From: Colicola sp016286205
Lineage (GTDB): Bacteria; Bacteroidota; Bacteroidia; Bacteroidales; Paludibacteraceae
DNA: 64,000 bases
NCBI GenBank assembly: GCA_016286205.1
Contig: JAEESF010000006.1
Location: 82,758 to 146,757, forward strand
Direction: 5' to 3'
The notes below the pieces were generated by a model, which saw only the letters and a program-made list of their open reading frames with translations, searched no databases and had not been told where the DNA came from. The translations under genes and the position numbers were made by a program. Position 1 is the stretch's first letter; each line of letters opens with the position of its first letter. Of the stretch, positions 36,418 to 45,645 are shown one piece after another.

Positions 36418-37698
36418 TCATCCTCCGAAGTTATCGAAGCGGATGTCTGCGTCATCGACACCCAGCGAATGGAGTAGGTCGAGGACGGTCTTCGCCATCA
36501 TAGGAGGACCGCAGAGGTAGTACTCGATGTCCTCGGGTGCGTCATGCTGCTTGAGGTACGTGTCGCCCATCACAGGAGCGATGAAGCCCGGGGTGTACTT
36601 GATACCCAGTTTGTCTGCCTTCGGGTCCGGACGGTCCAACGCGAGGTGGAAATGGAAGTTCGGGAACTCCTTCTCCAGCGCGAGGAAATCGTCGAGGAAG
36701 AAGACTTCGTCGATAGCACGAGCGCCGTAGAAATAGTGCATCTGACGGTCGCGGCACTGACGGGTCTTGAGCATATGCATGATCTGCGCACGCAGCGGAG
36801 CCATACCGGCACCACCACCGACCCAGATCATCTCCTTCTGGCTGTCGTAAACAGGACGGAACTCGCCGTAAGGACCGCTCATGCGCACTTTGTCGCCCGG
36901 TTTGAGCGAGAAGATATACGTGGAAGCGATACCGCACGGTACGTCCATGAACTCCGGTCCGTTCGGGCACTGCTCTTTCGGTTTGAAAGGCGGGGTAGCG
37001 ATACGTACGGTCAGGGTGATGATATCGCCCTCGTCAGGGTAGTTGGCCATAGAGTAGGCACGTACCGTTGCCTGGGTGTTCTTCTGTTTCAGACGGAACA
37101 GACCGAACTTCTCCCATGCCGGCAGGTAGAGGTCACCGATGAGCGATTTATCCATGTCGCGGTCGTAGTCGATGTCGTACTCCGGGATGATGATCTGTGC
37201 GTACGAACCCGGCTCGAAGTGCATGTGCTCGCCCGGAGGCAGCTGCACTTTGAACTCTTTGATGAACGTAGCCACGTTCTTGTTAGAGATGACTTCGCAC
37301 TCCCATTCTTTGACGCCGAGTACGGCTTCGTCCACCTTCATCTGGATATCCTCTTTCACCTTAACCTGGCAACCCAGACGCCAGCCTTCTTTCTGCTGCT
37401 TGCGGGAGAAATGTACGGTCTCGGTAGGCAGAATCTCGCCGCCTCCGGAGAGGACTTGGCACTTACACTGTCCGCACGAGCCCTTACCGCCACAAGCGGA
37501 AGGCAGGTGAACACCCGCTTCACCCAACTGGTTCAGCAGACTGCCACCGGCTGCCACGTCGTACTCTTTGTCACCATTAATGACAACTTTTACATTGCCC
37601 GAAGATACCAGGTATCTTTTGGCAATCAGAAGTATAGCTACCAACAAAAGGATAACTACCAAGAAAACTGCAACTGATATAAGAATTGTCTTCAACAT
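36418..37698 (-). CDS. nqrF: Na+-translocating NADH:quinone reductase subunit F
   Basis: This 426-residue subunit is the electron-entry subunit of Na+-NQR. It has an N-terminal membrane helix (residues 3-26), a 2Fe-2S ferredoxin domain with ligands in SACGGKGSCGQCKCQVLSGG (C-x5-C-x2-C plus a later Cys in RLGCQVKV), an FAD domain (RAYSMANYPDEG), and an NADH-binding domain (MIWVGGGAGMAPLRAQI; YYLCGPPMM). It is last in the nqrA-F order. A strong Shine-Dalgarno (AAAGGAGG) lies 5 bases before the ATG. Confidence 0.98.
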   Translation of the reverse strand: MLKTILISVAVFLVVILLLVAILLIAKRYLVSSGNVKVVINGDKEYDVAAGGSLLNQLGEAGVHLPSACGGKGSCGQCKCQVLSGGGEILPTETVHFSRKQQKEGWRLGCQVKVKEDIQMKVDEAVLGVKEWECEVISNKNVATFIKEFKVQLPPGEHMHFEPGSYAQIIIPEYDIDYDRDMDKSLIGDLYLPAWEKFGLFRLKQKNTQATVRAYSMANYPDEGDIITLTVRIATPPFKPKEQCPNGPEFMDVPCGIASTYIFSLKPGDKVRMSGPYGEFRPVYDSQKEMIWVGGGAGMAPLRAQIMHMLKTRQCRDRQMHYFYGARAIDEVFFLDDFLALEKEFPNFHFHLALDRPDPKADKLGIKYTPGFIAPVMGDTYLKQHDAPEDIEYYLCGPPMMAKTVLDLLHSLGVDDADIRFDNFGG

Positions 37699-37713
37699 AA
37701 TAGCCTCCTTTCG

Positions 37714-38322
37714 TTAAATTTCCAGTCCGCTGAAGCACATAAAGGCGAGGGCCATCAGACCTACCACGATGAACGTGATACCCAGTCCCTGCAGCGGCTT
37801 CGGTACGTCGTTATACTCCATTTTCTCACGTATACCGGCCAGACAAACGATAGCCAGCAACCAGCCCAGACCCGAGCCGAACGCGTACATAAAGGCATCG
37901 CCAAAACTGGTAATGGCCTTGGCGTCAACAGCCGGCAGACCTATACGCTGCTGCATGAAGAGCGAACCACCCATGATAGCGCAGTTCACCGCAATCAGCG
38001 GAAGGAAAATACCCAGGCTGGCATACAGCGACGGACTGAATTTCTCAATGATCATCTCCACCAGTTGCACGATAGCAGCGATGACGGCGATGAAGAGGAT
38101 GAAACTCAGATAGCTCAAGTGCAACGGCTCCAGTACCAAAGTCTGCAACAGATAGTTGACAGGCAGGGTAACGATGAGCACGAACGTAACGGCTATACCC
38201 AGACCAAAAGAGGTCTTCACATTCTTCGACACAGCCAGGTACGAACACATACCCAGGAAATAGGCGAAGATCATGTTGTCAGCAAATATGCTGCGAACAA
38301 ATAAACTCAATGCGTGTTCCAT
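37714..38322 (-). CDS. nqrE: Na+-translocating NADH:quinone reductase subunit E
   Basis: This integral membrane subunit has about six helices and is a homologue of NqrD. MEHALSLFVRSIFADNMIFAYFLGMCSYLAVSKN holds the conserved Cys that, together with a Cys in GSGLGWLLAIVCLAGIREKM-like helix 4 and the NqrD counterparts, ligates the intramembrane iron centre. The ATG at 38322 (202 residues) is chosen over the upstream in-frame GTG because it sits 7 bases after AAGGAGG. Its first base overlaps the nqrD stop (TGATG). Confidence 0.97.
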   Translation of the reverse strand: MEHALSLFVRSIFADNMIFAYFLGMCSYLAVSKNVKTSFGLGIAVTFVLIVTLPVNYLLQTLVLEPLHLSYLSFILFIAVIAAIVQLVEMIIEKFSPSLYASLGIFLPLIAVNCAIMGGSLFMQQRIGLPAVDAKAITSFGDAFMYAFGSGLGWLLAIVCLAGIREKMEYNDVPKPLQGLGITFIVVGLMALAFMCFSGLEI

Positions 38323-38942
38323 CACTTAACCTCCTTGTTTGCGGCTCTGTGAACCCATATTACACATCCTACCAGAATCAATGCCATAGCAGGCATCAAC
38401 ATCATTCCGCAGTTCTCGTAACCGGCAGCGTACCAGCTCTCAGGTATAACCTGATAACCTAGCAGTTGACCCGAACCGAGCAACTCACGAACGAAAGCTA
38501 CTACCACCAGTACCAGGGCGTAACCAAAGCCATTGCCCAGACCATCGAGGAACGAATCCCATACATTGTTGGTCATGGCGAAGGCCTCGAGACGACCCAT
38601 CAGAATACAGTTGGTGATGATCAGACCCAGATAGACGCTCAGCTGCATGGCTACGTCGTAGGCAAACGCCTTGAGCACCTCGCTCACGAGCGTTACCAGC
38701 GCAGCTACTACCACCAGTTGCACGATAATACGTACACGCATCGGGATCGTGTTGCGGATGAGCGAAACTATCACATTGGCCATAGCCACGATGATCGTTA
38801 CGGCTATACCCATGACGAGCGCAGGCTTCAGTTGCACCGTTACGGCCAAAGCCGAACAGATACCCAGAATCTGCACTACCACAGGGTTGTTGATATTAAG
38901 AGGACCAAGTAAGGTGTCCTTTGTTTTTTGTGAAAGTGCCAT
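38322..38942 (-). CDS. nqrD: Na+-translocating NADH:quinone reductase subunit D
   Basis: The 206-residue product has six membrane helices (VQILGICSALAVTVQLKPALVMG; GLIITNCILMGRLEAFA). The conserved cysteines near residues 29 and 112 match the iron-centre ligands shared with NqrE. The Shine-Dalgarno GAGGAG lies within the last Glu codons of nqrC, just before the ATG. Confidence 0.97.
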   Translation of the reverse strand: MALSQKTKDTLLGPLNINNPVVVQILGICSALAVTVQLKPALVMGIAVTIIVAMANVIVSLIRNTIPMRVRIIVQLVVVAALVTLVSEVLKAFAYDVAMQLSVYLGLIITNCILMGRLEAFAMTNNVWDSFLDGLGNGFGYALVLVVVAFVRELLGSGQLLGYQVIPESWYAAGYENCGMMLMPAMALILVGCVIWVHRAANKEVK

Positions 38943-38944
38943 AA

Positions 38945-39631
38945 TTACTCCTCCTCTTCTTTAGTTGGTTCAACTTCATCATTCGCCTCGGCCTCATCAT
39001 TCGCATCATTGGCATCATTCAAGAACTCACGATAGTTGTTCACGAGTTCCTCATTGAGCATGGTGCTGACGCCGGACGAGGTGATGGTAGCGCCACTGAT
39101 GGCATCTACCTGCTCCTGGCCTTCGGCCAGTTTGCCCTGTTTCAGCACAGCTACCGAGACTACTTCGCCTTCGGCATTGCGAATGTGCTTACCTTCGAAT
39201 TGCTCGCGGAAAGGCATCTCTACTATCTTGGCTCCTAGACCCGGAGTCTCGCCTTCGTGGTTGAAGTTAACACCGTAAATGGTGTTCTTGTCTTCGTCCA
39301 GCGCCAGGTAACCACCTATGCCGCCCCACAGTCCTTTACCGCTCAGCGGCAGGACATACTTGATCTCTCCGTTTAGGTTGGCCACGTAGACCTCCTTGTC
39401 ACCAAAGACAAGTGTGTCTTGTACCAGCACCAGGTAGATCTCTGCCGGATTGCCGGTCGAGTAGTCCACCTTGAGCGCACCGAGTATCTGCTTCTGTTTG
39501 TCGAGCAGTACATTGGCGTCCTGACGAGGCTTGAGCGCCTGGTTGGCCAACGCCAACAGAACGGCTACGATCACTACCACAATCGTCATATAGACGAAGG
39601 TGTATATATTGCTGTTAGTATTCAGTTTCAT
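38945..39631 (-). CDS. nqrC: Na+-translocating NADH:quinone reductase subunit C
   Basis: This 228-residue subunit has one N-terminal membrane helix (YTFVYMTIVVVIVAVLLALA) and a periplasmic FMN-binding domain. The motif SGATITSSGV (about residue 184) carries the threonine that is covalently flavinylated. The acidic tail (EANDEVEPTKEEEE) is longer than in Vibrio and its codons double as the nqrD Shine-Dalgarno. Flavinylation needs ApbE, which is not in the window. Confidence 0.97.
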   Translation of the reverse strand: MKLNTNSNIYTFVYMTIVVVIVAVLLALANQALKPRQDANVLLDKQKQILGALKVDYSTGNPAEIYLVLVQDTLVFGDKEVYVANLNGEIKYVLPLSGKGLWGGIGGYLALDEDKNTIYGVNFNHEGETPGLGAKIVEMPFREQFEGKHIRNAEGEVVSVAVLKQGKLAEGQEQVDAISGATITSSGVSTMLNEELVNNYREFLNDANDANDEAEANDEVEPTKEEEE

Positions 39632-40824
39632 TTTGCAGCCTCCCTTTTAGCACGTTTATGAATATTGGTCTGTACTACGCACCAGTCGATGAGCGGAGCA
39701 AAAGCGTTCATCAGCAGGATGGCGAGCATCATACCCTCCGGATAACCCGGGTTGAGTACACGTACCAGCACAGCCACCAGACCGATGAGCAGACCGTAGA
39801 TCCACTTACCCACTTCGGTACGGGCTGAGGTCACAGGATCGGTAGCCATGAAGACAGCACCGAAAGCGAAACCACCGCTAACCAGATGCATATACCATGG
39901 GTACTGCGCAGCCAGGTTGGTTTCCGAACCGAAACGGTTGAAGAGCAACGCCGTCAGCGCACCACCGGCAAATACAGCCACGATGGTTTTCCAACTGGCT
40001 ACACCTGTACTAATCAGTAGGATAGCACCGAGCAGGATAGCCCATATACAGGTCTCTCCTACCGAACCTGGAATCAGACCGTTAGCCATATCCCAGAAGC
40101 TCTGCGACACCGGTGTGCCGGTAGCCATTTGGGTCAACGGAGTAGCACCCGTGAATCCGTCCACCAGTGCATGACCGCCATCCCAGCCCCATGTGCCTTC
40201 GGTGCGGATGAACATCTTGTCACCCGTCATCGAACTTGGGTATGCAAAGAATAGGAACGCACGCGTGATCAGCGCTACGTTGAAGATATTATATCCCGTT
40301 CCGCCAAATACCTCCTTGGCAAAGATAACAGCAAAAGCTACTGCAATGGCTACTTGCCACAGCGGAGTGTTGATCGGTACGATCAGCGGAATAATAAATC
40401 CTGTTACCAAAAATCCTTCGGCCACTTCTTCGTGCTTGATCTGAGCTACGATGAACTCGATGCCCAGACCTACTGCGTATGCCACAATGATATACGGCAG
40501 CACGGCCAGCAGACCGAAGCCGAAGGCCTTCCAGAACAATGCGCAGCTGAGACCGGCAGCCAACTGACCGGTGGCCAGCAAGTGCTGGTAACCGACATTG
40601 AACATACCGAACAGCATAGCCGGAACCAGTGCCATTACGACGAGAATCATCGTACGCTTGCTGTCCGAGCCGTCATGGATGTGTACGCCATTCTTCTTAG
40701 CGGTCGTCTGCGGAGAGAACAGGAAGGTATCAAAGGCGTCGTAGAACGAGCTGAGCTTAGCCAGCTTACCGCCTTCTTCGAAATTCTTGCCGAACTTCTT
40801 CCAAATGTCATAAAGCTTTTTCAT
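39628..40824 (-). CDS. nqrB: Na+-translocating NADH:quinone reductase subunit B
   Basis: The product (398 residues from the ATG at 40824) is the main membrane subunit, with about ten helices. It carries covalent FMN on the threonine of GFTGATPLTQM (about residue 240, the S/TGAT motif) and lies on the sodium path. The Shine-Dalgarno AAGGAG sits 8 bases upstream of the ATG. The ATG overlaps the nqrA stop and nqrC overlaps the 3' end by 4 bp. Confidence 0.97.
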   Translation of the reverse strand: MKKLYDIWKKFGKNFEEGGKLAKLSSFYDAFDTFLFSPQTTAKKNGVHIHDGSDSKRTMILVVMALVPAMLFGMFNVGYQHLLATGQLAAGLSCALFWKAFGFGLLAVLPYIIVAYAVGLGIEFIVAQIKHEEVAEGFLVTGFIIPLIVPINTPLWQVAIAVAFAVIFAKEVFGGTGYNIFNVALITRAFLFFAYPSSMTGDKMFIRTEGTWGWDGGHALVDGFTGATPLTQMATGTPVSQSFWDMANGLIPGSVGETCIWAILLGAILLISTGVASWKTIVAVFAGGALTALLFNRFGSETNLAAQYPWYMHLVSGGFAFGAVFMATDPVTSARTEVGKWIYGLLIGLVAVLVRVLNPGYPEGMMLAILLMNAFAPLIDWCVVQTNIHKRAKREAAK

Positions 40825-42179
40825 CACTCAATCTCCTTTTTTAAGTTATCTAACGCCTCGCGAACGATAGCCTGCAGCGGCATTTTGCTGGTGCAGACAA
40901 ACTCGCATAACGCAAAATCTTCCGGAGCCACCTCGTATGCGCCGAGGGCCTCCATACGGTCAATATTGCCGGCGATCATCGCTTTGATCAAATACTCAGG
41001 ATAGATATCCATCGGGAATACTTTGTCGTACTCGTGGCTGACGATAATAGCACGGCGGCCACCCTTCAGACGAGCGTCCCACTGGTACTTCTTCGGACCA
41101 AAGAGCCAACGTGTCAGGCAGTTGTCCAACATCTTGGCCGGATCGGTCTTGCCTGCGTTGAAGTCCTTGAAGCGCGGCAGCAGCCAGCCCATGAACTCAG
41201 CTTTGTCGGCACCATCCTCAAGCACGGTAAACTGATTGTCATACACCGAGATGATGTCGTTCTCAGGACATACCTGGCATCCGCTCAGTACATTGCCGGC
41301 TATGTAGCGACACTTGCACTCGTCGTGTACGTTGCTCAGGAAAATTGCGCTCACAGGCATACCCGGCAGCACGTTGTAGTACTGGCGTCCGTAAGCCAAC
41401 GGACCGGTCAGCGCCACCTTCTTCTGCAGATCTACAATGCCCTTTTGGAACAGGCGGCCGATGAGGGCCAGATCCTGGATGTTGAGCGTGTAGACCGTCT
41501 CGCCTTTGGCCATAGGAGCAAAATTGTTCAACTGCACACCTACATTGCCTGCAGGGTGCGGACCGGATACCTCAAAGAGGGTGCAGTCCTTCAGCTCGCG
41601 GAACTCCGTGGCACGCGCTCCGGCCTGGATGCCGATATACACCGGCGCCAGTTGATTCAGTGCACTCACACCGGCTTGCAGGGTAGGTAGCTGACCTTTC
41701 AGCACCCACTCGTAGTTCGGTGCTACAGGAGCTGTGTCGAACGAGGAGATGAAGATAGCACGAGGCGTCTTGTTAGGCAGCGCTATACAGTCGTACGGGC
41801 GCTGACGAAGCAAGGGCCACAAACCGGATTGGAGGAGCAGCGCTTTCACGTCTTGCTGCAGATCGAATTTCTCATAGACGATCTTCGCATCCGCCTGGAT
41901 ATCAATCGACATCACCTTGCGGCGCTCACCGCGAACGATGTCAACCACCTTACCACTAACGGGCGACGTGAACAGCATTTCCTCAAACACCTTGTCGTGA
42001 AAGAGGGGCGAACCCGCCTTCACTGCGTCGCCGACTTTGACATCCAGTTTGGGTGTAATGCCGGCGAAATGGTCGGGCACTATATGAAAGACCTCCGGCC
42101 TGCGAACGCTACCGAGCGCCTCTGCCGCACGCCCTTCAAAGGGAATGTCCAAACCACGTTTCAGTTTGATTGTTTGCAT
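40824..42179 (-). CDS. nqrA: Na+-translocating NADH:quinone reductase subunit A
   Basis: This 451-residue subunit is the soluble, cofactor-free peripheral subunit and starts MQTIKLKRGLDIPFEGRA, a recognisable NqrA opening. HDKVFEEMLFTSPVSGKVVDIVRGERRKV and GWLLPRFKDFNAGKTDPA are further family blocks. It is the first gene of the operon. Unlike the five genes that follow, it has no Shine-Dalgarno, only an A/T-rich leader. Confidence 0.97.
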   Translation of the reverse strand: MQTIKLKRGLDIPFEGRAAEALGSVRRPEVFHIVPDHFAGITPKLDVKVGDAVKAGSPLFHDKVFEEMLFTSPVSGKVVDIVRGERRKVMSIDIQADAKIVYEKFDLQQDVKALLLQSGLWPLLRQRPYDCIALPNKTPRAIFISSFDTAPVAPNYEWVLKGQLPTLQAGVSALNQLAPVYIGIQAGARATEFRELKDCTLFEVSGPHPAGNVGVQLNNFAPMAKGETVYTLNIQDLALIGRLFQKGIVDLQKKVALTGPLAYGRQYYNVLPGMPVSAIFLSNVHDECKCRYIAGNVLSGCQVCPENDIISVYDNQFTVLEDGADKAEFMGWLLPRFKDFNAGKTDPAKMLDNCLTRWLFGPKKYQWDARLKGGRRAIIVSHEYDKVFPMDIYPEYLIKAMIAGNIDRMEALGAYEVAPEDFALCEFVCTSKMPLQAIVREALDNLKKEIE

Positions 42180-42231
42180 GTTAATGAATATTATTTATTG
42201 TTTTTGTATTGAGATTTCCACAATCAGCCGG

Positions 42232-42262
42232 CAAAATTACAAAAAGTTTTTTACATACACAA
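42232..42262 (-). promoter_or_regulatory. Promoter of the nqr operon (TTG, 20 bp, TAATTTTG)
   Basis: On the minus strand TTG is at 42262-42260 and TAATTTTG at 42239-42232, 20 bp apart. The leader to nqrA is about 45 bp. Confidence 0.8.
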
Positions 42263-42333
42263 GCGCGCGGGAACTTTTATATATAAAAAAGTGGATTTTG
42301 ACAACTAAAATGTAAAATTTTAGGCAATCGAAT

Positions 42334-42363
42334 TTTATGTTTCGAAAAGTTTTACTAATTTTG
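42334..42363 (+). promoter_or_regulatory. Probable promoter for the 42383 gene set (weak -33)
   Basis: TAATTTTG at 42356-42363 is a good -7 box, but only TTT is found 19-20 bp upstream. Transcription would start near 42370, which favours the ATG at 42383 over the upstream in-frame GTG. Confidence 0.5.
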
Positions 42364-42382
42364 CGTGGGTTTTTATGTGCCT

Positions 42383-43639
42383 ATGCATCTTTTTTTGTCC
42401 ATATTGCTAGCTGTGATGACGCTGACGGTTGAGTCGAAAAACAGTGTGTCCGGTTCGGGTGAATTTCCCTACGATGCGGAATTTTCGTACACCAACACGG
42501 GCCGAAAAGGGAGTGTGACCGACAAGGATACGGCTACGCTGCGCATCACGAAATTCGATGGATTGTCGGTTGAATCGGTAGATGTGTACGTCCGTTCGAA
42601 CCAGAAAAGCGGTGCAGGCGTCATGACGATGGATGTGAATGGTGCTCAGGTGGCGAAGAAAGAAGGTTCATTCAAGGACTGGACAGGCAGTTGGGACAAT
42701 GAGAACTATCACGCTATCAGTCTGTTGTCGCGCACCATTCATCATGTGGACGAGATGACTATTCGTTTGGTGGGCACAGTGAGTTCGCTGCATATCGAGA
42801 AGTATGTAATTACGTACCAGCAACCCTTGCCTCGTACGGTGACGCTGAAGAATGCGGACAAAACCTATACGACGCTGACCGAGACGACGGGTTTGTCTGG
42901 CGTGACTTTGCCGCAATTGGCCGACCAAGAAGGATGGTCGTTCGTGGGATGGACTCCAACTGAATGCTGGAATATCGATTTTCAGCCTGAGATGTATGCG
43001 GCAGGATCGAAATACTACCCAACGACCGACACGACGCTTTGGGCATTATGGCGCAAAGCGGACGGCGAGATATCTTATGCTACAGACCTGCAAACAGGCG
43101 AATATCTGTATGTGGAAACAACGCAACTGTATGCCATGAGTGGTGTCCCAGAATCGGGCATAGCAGGCACAGCGGTAATGAATGCGGAGAATGTGGATCA
43201 AATTTATCTGATTACATTCGACGAAACGGCACAAACAGCTACTATTCGCCATCAGGCCACAGGCTATTATATTGGCTATTCCGGTACGCAACTGGCCGCA
43301 ACACCTAGCACCTGGCAGGTGTGGCACGGAGGAGATAAAACGATATTCTACGCTACTATCAGCGGGAAAATATATGTGCTATTACCTTGGACAATGTATG
43401 TGGAAGATAGTCAATATTTTTTCATTTCGGGCATGATGAAGACGAATGACTTATCTGGCGCCACAACGGCTTTGTTGCCAGTGGAAGAAGCTAATCGAAC
43501 TATCTATACCTGCCACCCCGAGGTAGGTTTAGGCATAGATATTGTAGAGCAGACGGATGAACCCAAGGCAGAGACCGTTATCCACTTGGGTACTTACCGA
43601 CTGATCATCCGCAATGGGAAAAAATATATACGTTTATGA
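42383..43639 (+). CDS. Secreted protein of unknown function
   Basis: The 418-residue product has a signal peptide (MHLFLSILLAVMTLTVES). The region to about residue 145 resembles an endonuclease-like or carbohydrate-binding beta domain seen in secreted Bacteroidales proteins (VSVYVRSN-like VDVYVRSNQKSGAGVMTM). It continues with a listerin/Big-repeat-like stretch (WSFVGWTPTECWN, TTDTTLWALWRK) typical of InlB B-type repeats. The C-terminus TYRLIIRNGKKYIRL is a secreted-protein tail. No catalytic motif was found. Its stop overlaps the start of the dipeptidyl peptidase gene (ATGA), so the two proteins are coupled. Confidence 0.7.
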   Translation: MHLFLSILLAVMTLTVESKNSVSGSGEFPYDAEFSYTNTGRKGSVTDKDTATLRITKFDGLSVESVDVYVRSNQKSGAGVMTMDVNGAQVAKKEGSFKDWTGSWDNENYHAISLLSRTIHHVDEMTIRLVGTVSSLHIEKYVITYQQPLPRTVTLKNADKTYTTLTETTGLSGVTLPQLADQEGWSFVGWTPTECWNIDFQPEMYAAGSKYYPTTDTTLWALWRKADGEISYATDLQTGEYLYVETTQLYAMSGVPESGIAGTAVMNAENVDQIYLITFDETAQTATIRHQATGYYIGYSGTQLAATPSTWQVWHGGDKTIFYATISGKIYVLLPWTMYVEDSQYFFISGMMKTNDLSGATTALLPVEEANRTIYTCHPEVGLGIDIVEQTDEPKAETVIHLGTYRLIIRNGKKYIRL

Positions 43640-45642
43640 TGAATTTATTATTGATACTTAGTGTGTTGTCCGGCATCTTGTCCGGCGACTACAATGCGCA
43701 GACGCTCTCCGCTGCCGAGCAGGATAGTATTCTCAATCCTGTGGTGGAGGAGGTCGAAGGCGTCTCTACGCGCTATCGGCTCGAGTGTGAGAACGAGGAG
43801 CATCTGTTCCGCCATTCGCAGGTGGCCGACTGGTTCGTGGTGGATACCATGCGCCATACACGCCGTCAGCTGGGCGCCGGATTGGGGCTGGGCAAGGTGC
43901 GTGATGCGCAGCTGAGCCCTAACGGACGCTACGTGGCGTTTGTCAAGGACAATAATCTCTATATCCACAAGTTGGATTTCGGTACCGAAGTGGCAGTCAC
44001 TAAGGACGAGAACCCGGATATCATCAGCGGTGTGGCCGATTGGCTCTACGAGGAGGAATTCGGGGCTACGGCCCTCTACGCCTGGTCGCCCGATTCCAAG
44101 CAGCTGGCCTTCGTCCGTCTCGACGAGACCGAAGTGCCGACTTTCAGTTGGCAGACCGTCTTGGACGGCGCTTATCCTGCGCTCGAGAGTCTGCGTTACC
44201 CGAAGGCCGGCTGCCACAACGCTAAAGCTAGTGTCTGTGTCTACGATGTGGCTACCAAGGGCATACTGACTATGCAGGTCAACAACGATCAGGCTGATGT
44301 CTATTTCCCTCGTCTGCGCTGGAACTCCCAATCCCTGCTGGTGCTACGCGTCAACCGCGACCAGACCCGCATGGAGGTGCTGGCATGCAATGCTAAATCT
44401 ACCATCGCTCATCCGCTTTGCCGCGAAGAGAGCAAGCAGTATTTTGTCGATTATAGTCTGTTCGATAGCTGGCAGTGGCTCTCCGACGACCGCTTCGTCA
44501 TGCTGAGCGAGAAAGATGGATGGCGTCGTGCCTACCTCTATTCGTCGCAAGGCCAGCAGCAGAAAGTGCTGACGCCCGAAGGAATCGACCTGACCACTAT
44601 CTATGGTCTGGACGAAGCTACCCAGACTCTCTACTACCAGGCTGCTCCTACGCCGGCTACGCGCCAGGTCTATGCGCTTGGACTTAAAAAGGGCGATATC
44701 GTTCAGCTGACCAGCGGCGATGGTTTCCATAGCGCACGCTTCGCCAAGGACTACAAGCGTATGATCGACTGCTACCAGTCCTTCGATACGCCTAATACCT
44801 ATACGCTTTATAGGGTGGAGAAGGGCAAACTGAAGAAAGAGCGTGTGCTGGAGGATAACGCGGAAATACGCAGGGCTTGGCAGGCGAACAAACTGCCCGA
44901 ACCGCAGTTGATGCAAATCCCGAATGCCAATAACCAACAACTGGAAGCCATGCTCCTCTCGCCTCTAACCCCTAACCCCTCACCCCTAATCGTCATGCAC
45001 TATAGCGGTCCGGCTAGTCAGCGTGTGCTCAACCGTTGGCGCAAACGCTTCGAATATGCATTGGTCGAGGCCGGTTACGCAGTACTGATCGTCGATCCGC
45101 GTGGTAGCGACTGCCGTGGTCGCGCGTGGCGCAATGAGACCTATATGAATCTGGGCCAGAAAGAGGCGGAAGACCTGATAGCTGCGGCTAACTGGGCTGC
45201 ACAACGACCGGATATAGACGGTGAGCGCATGGCGCTTCTCGGTTGGTCCTACGGCGGCTACCAGACACTCTATACGATGAGTCAGCCGTCCCATCCGTTC
45301 CGAGCCGGCGTGGCTATTGCACCGGTTACCGATTGGCGACTCTACGATTCCGCTTATACCGAGCGTTATATGCGTCGTCCGCAGGTCAACGATCGCGGCT
45401 ATGATGCTGCGTCGTTGCTCAACAAGGCGGTCGACCTTACGGGCGCTGTGCTTATTATCCACGGCCTGGCTGACGATAATGTACATGCTCAGCAGACATT
45501 GAAATATATCGATGCGCTCGTTCGGGCCGACAAGCAGTTTGAGATGCAACTCTATCCGGACGACAACCACCATCTGCGCAAAGGAAACAATGCGCAGCAT
45601 ATGCACAACCGAATCATCAACTTTTTACAAAAAAATCTATAA
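43636..45642 (+). CDS. Dipeptidyl peptidase IV-type S9 serine peptidase
   Basis: This 668-residue exopeptidase removes N-terminal dipeptides, usually after Pro or Ala. A signal peptide or anchor is followed by a beta-propeller carrying the substrate N-terminus-binding motif DWLYEEEF (about residue 135). The alpha/beta-hydrolase domain has the Ser in GWSYGGYQT (about 538), the Asp in GLADDNVH (about 613) and the His in DDNHH (about 644). Residues 440-452 (LSPLTPNPSPL) are an in-frame copy of the TAACCCC word family at the propeller-hydrolase junction. It probably works in the periplasm on peptides. Confidence 0.93.
   Translation: MMNLLLILSVLSGILSGDYNAQTLSAAEQDSILNPVVEEVEGVSTRYRLECENEEHLFRHSQVADWFVVDTMRHTRRQLGAGLGLGKVRDAQLSPNGRYVAFVKDNNLYIHKLDFGTEVAVTKDENPDIISGVADWLYEEEFGATALYAWSPDSKQLAFVRLDETEVPTFSWQTVLDGAYPALESLRYPKAGCHNAKASVCVYDVATKGILTMQVNNDQADVYFPRLRWNSQSLLVLRVNRDQTRMEVLACNAKSTIAHPLCREESKQYFVDYSLFDSWQWLSDDRFVMLSEKDGWRRAYLYSSQGQQQKVLTPEGIDLTTIYGLDEATQTLYYQAAPTPATRQVYALGLKKGDIVQLTSGDGFHSARFAKDYKRMIDCYQSFDTPNTYTLYRVEKGKLKKERVLEDNAEIRRAWQANKLPEPQLMQIPNANNQQLEAMLLSPLTPNPSPLIVMHYSGPASQRVLNRWRKRFEYALVEAGYAVLIVDPRGSDCRGRAWRNETYMNLGQKEAEDLIAAANWAAQRPDIDGERMALLGWSYGGYQTLYTMSQPSHPFRAGVAIAPVTDWRLYDSAYTERYMRRPQVNDRGYDAASLLNKAVDLTGAVLIIHGLADDNVHAQQTLKYIDALVRADKQFEMQLYPDDNHHLRKGNNAQHMHNRIINFLQKNL
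44955..44990. repeat. CTCTCGC + TAACCCC words inside the dipeptidyl peptidase gene
   Basis: CCTCTCGCC is followed by CTAACCCCTAACCCC and CACCCCTAATC, the same words as the intergenic array at 47896-47950. The frame is kept, giving Leu-Ser-Pro-Leu-Thr-Pro-Asn-Pro-Ser-Pro-Leu. Confidence 0.85.
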
Positions 45643-45645
45643 TCT

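Noticed and set aside
42383..43639. Assigning the secreted protein a specific enzymatic function
   Set aside because: Only loose resemblance to Big-type repeats was seen; no catalytic motif supports a function.
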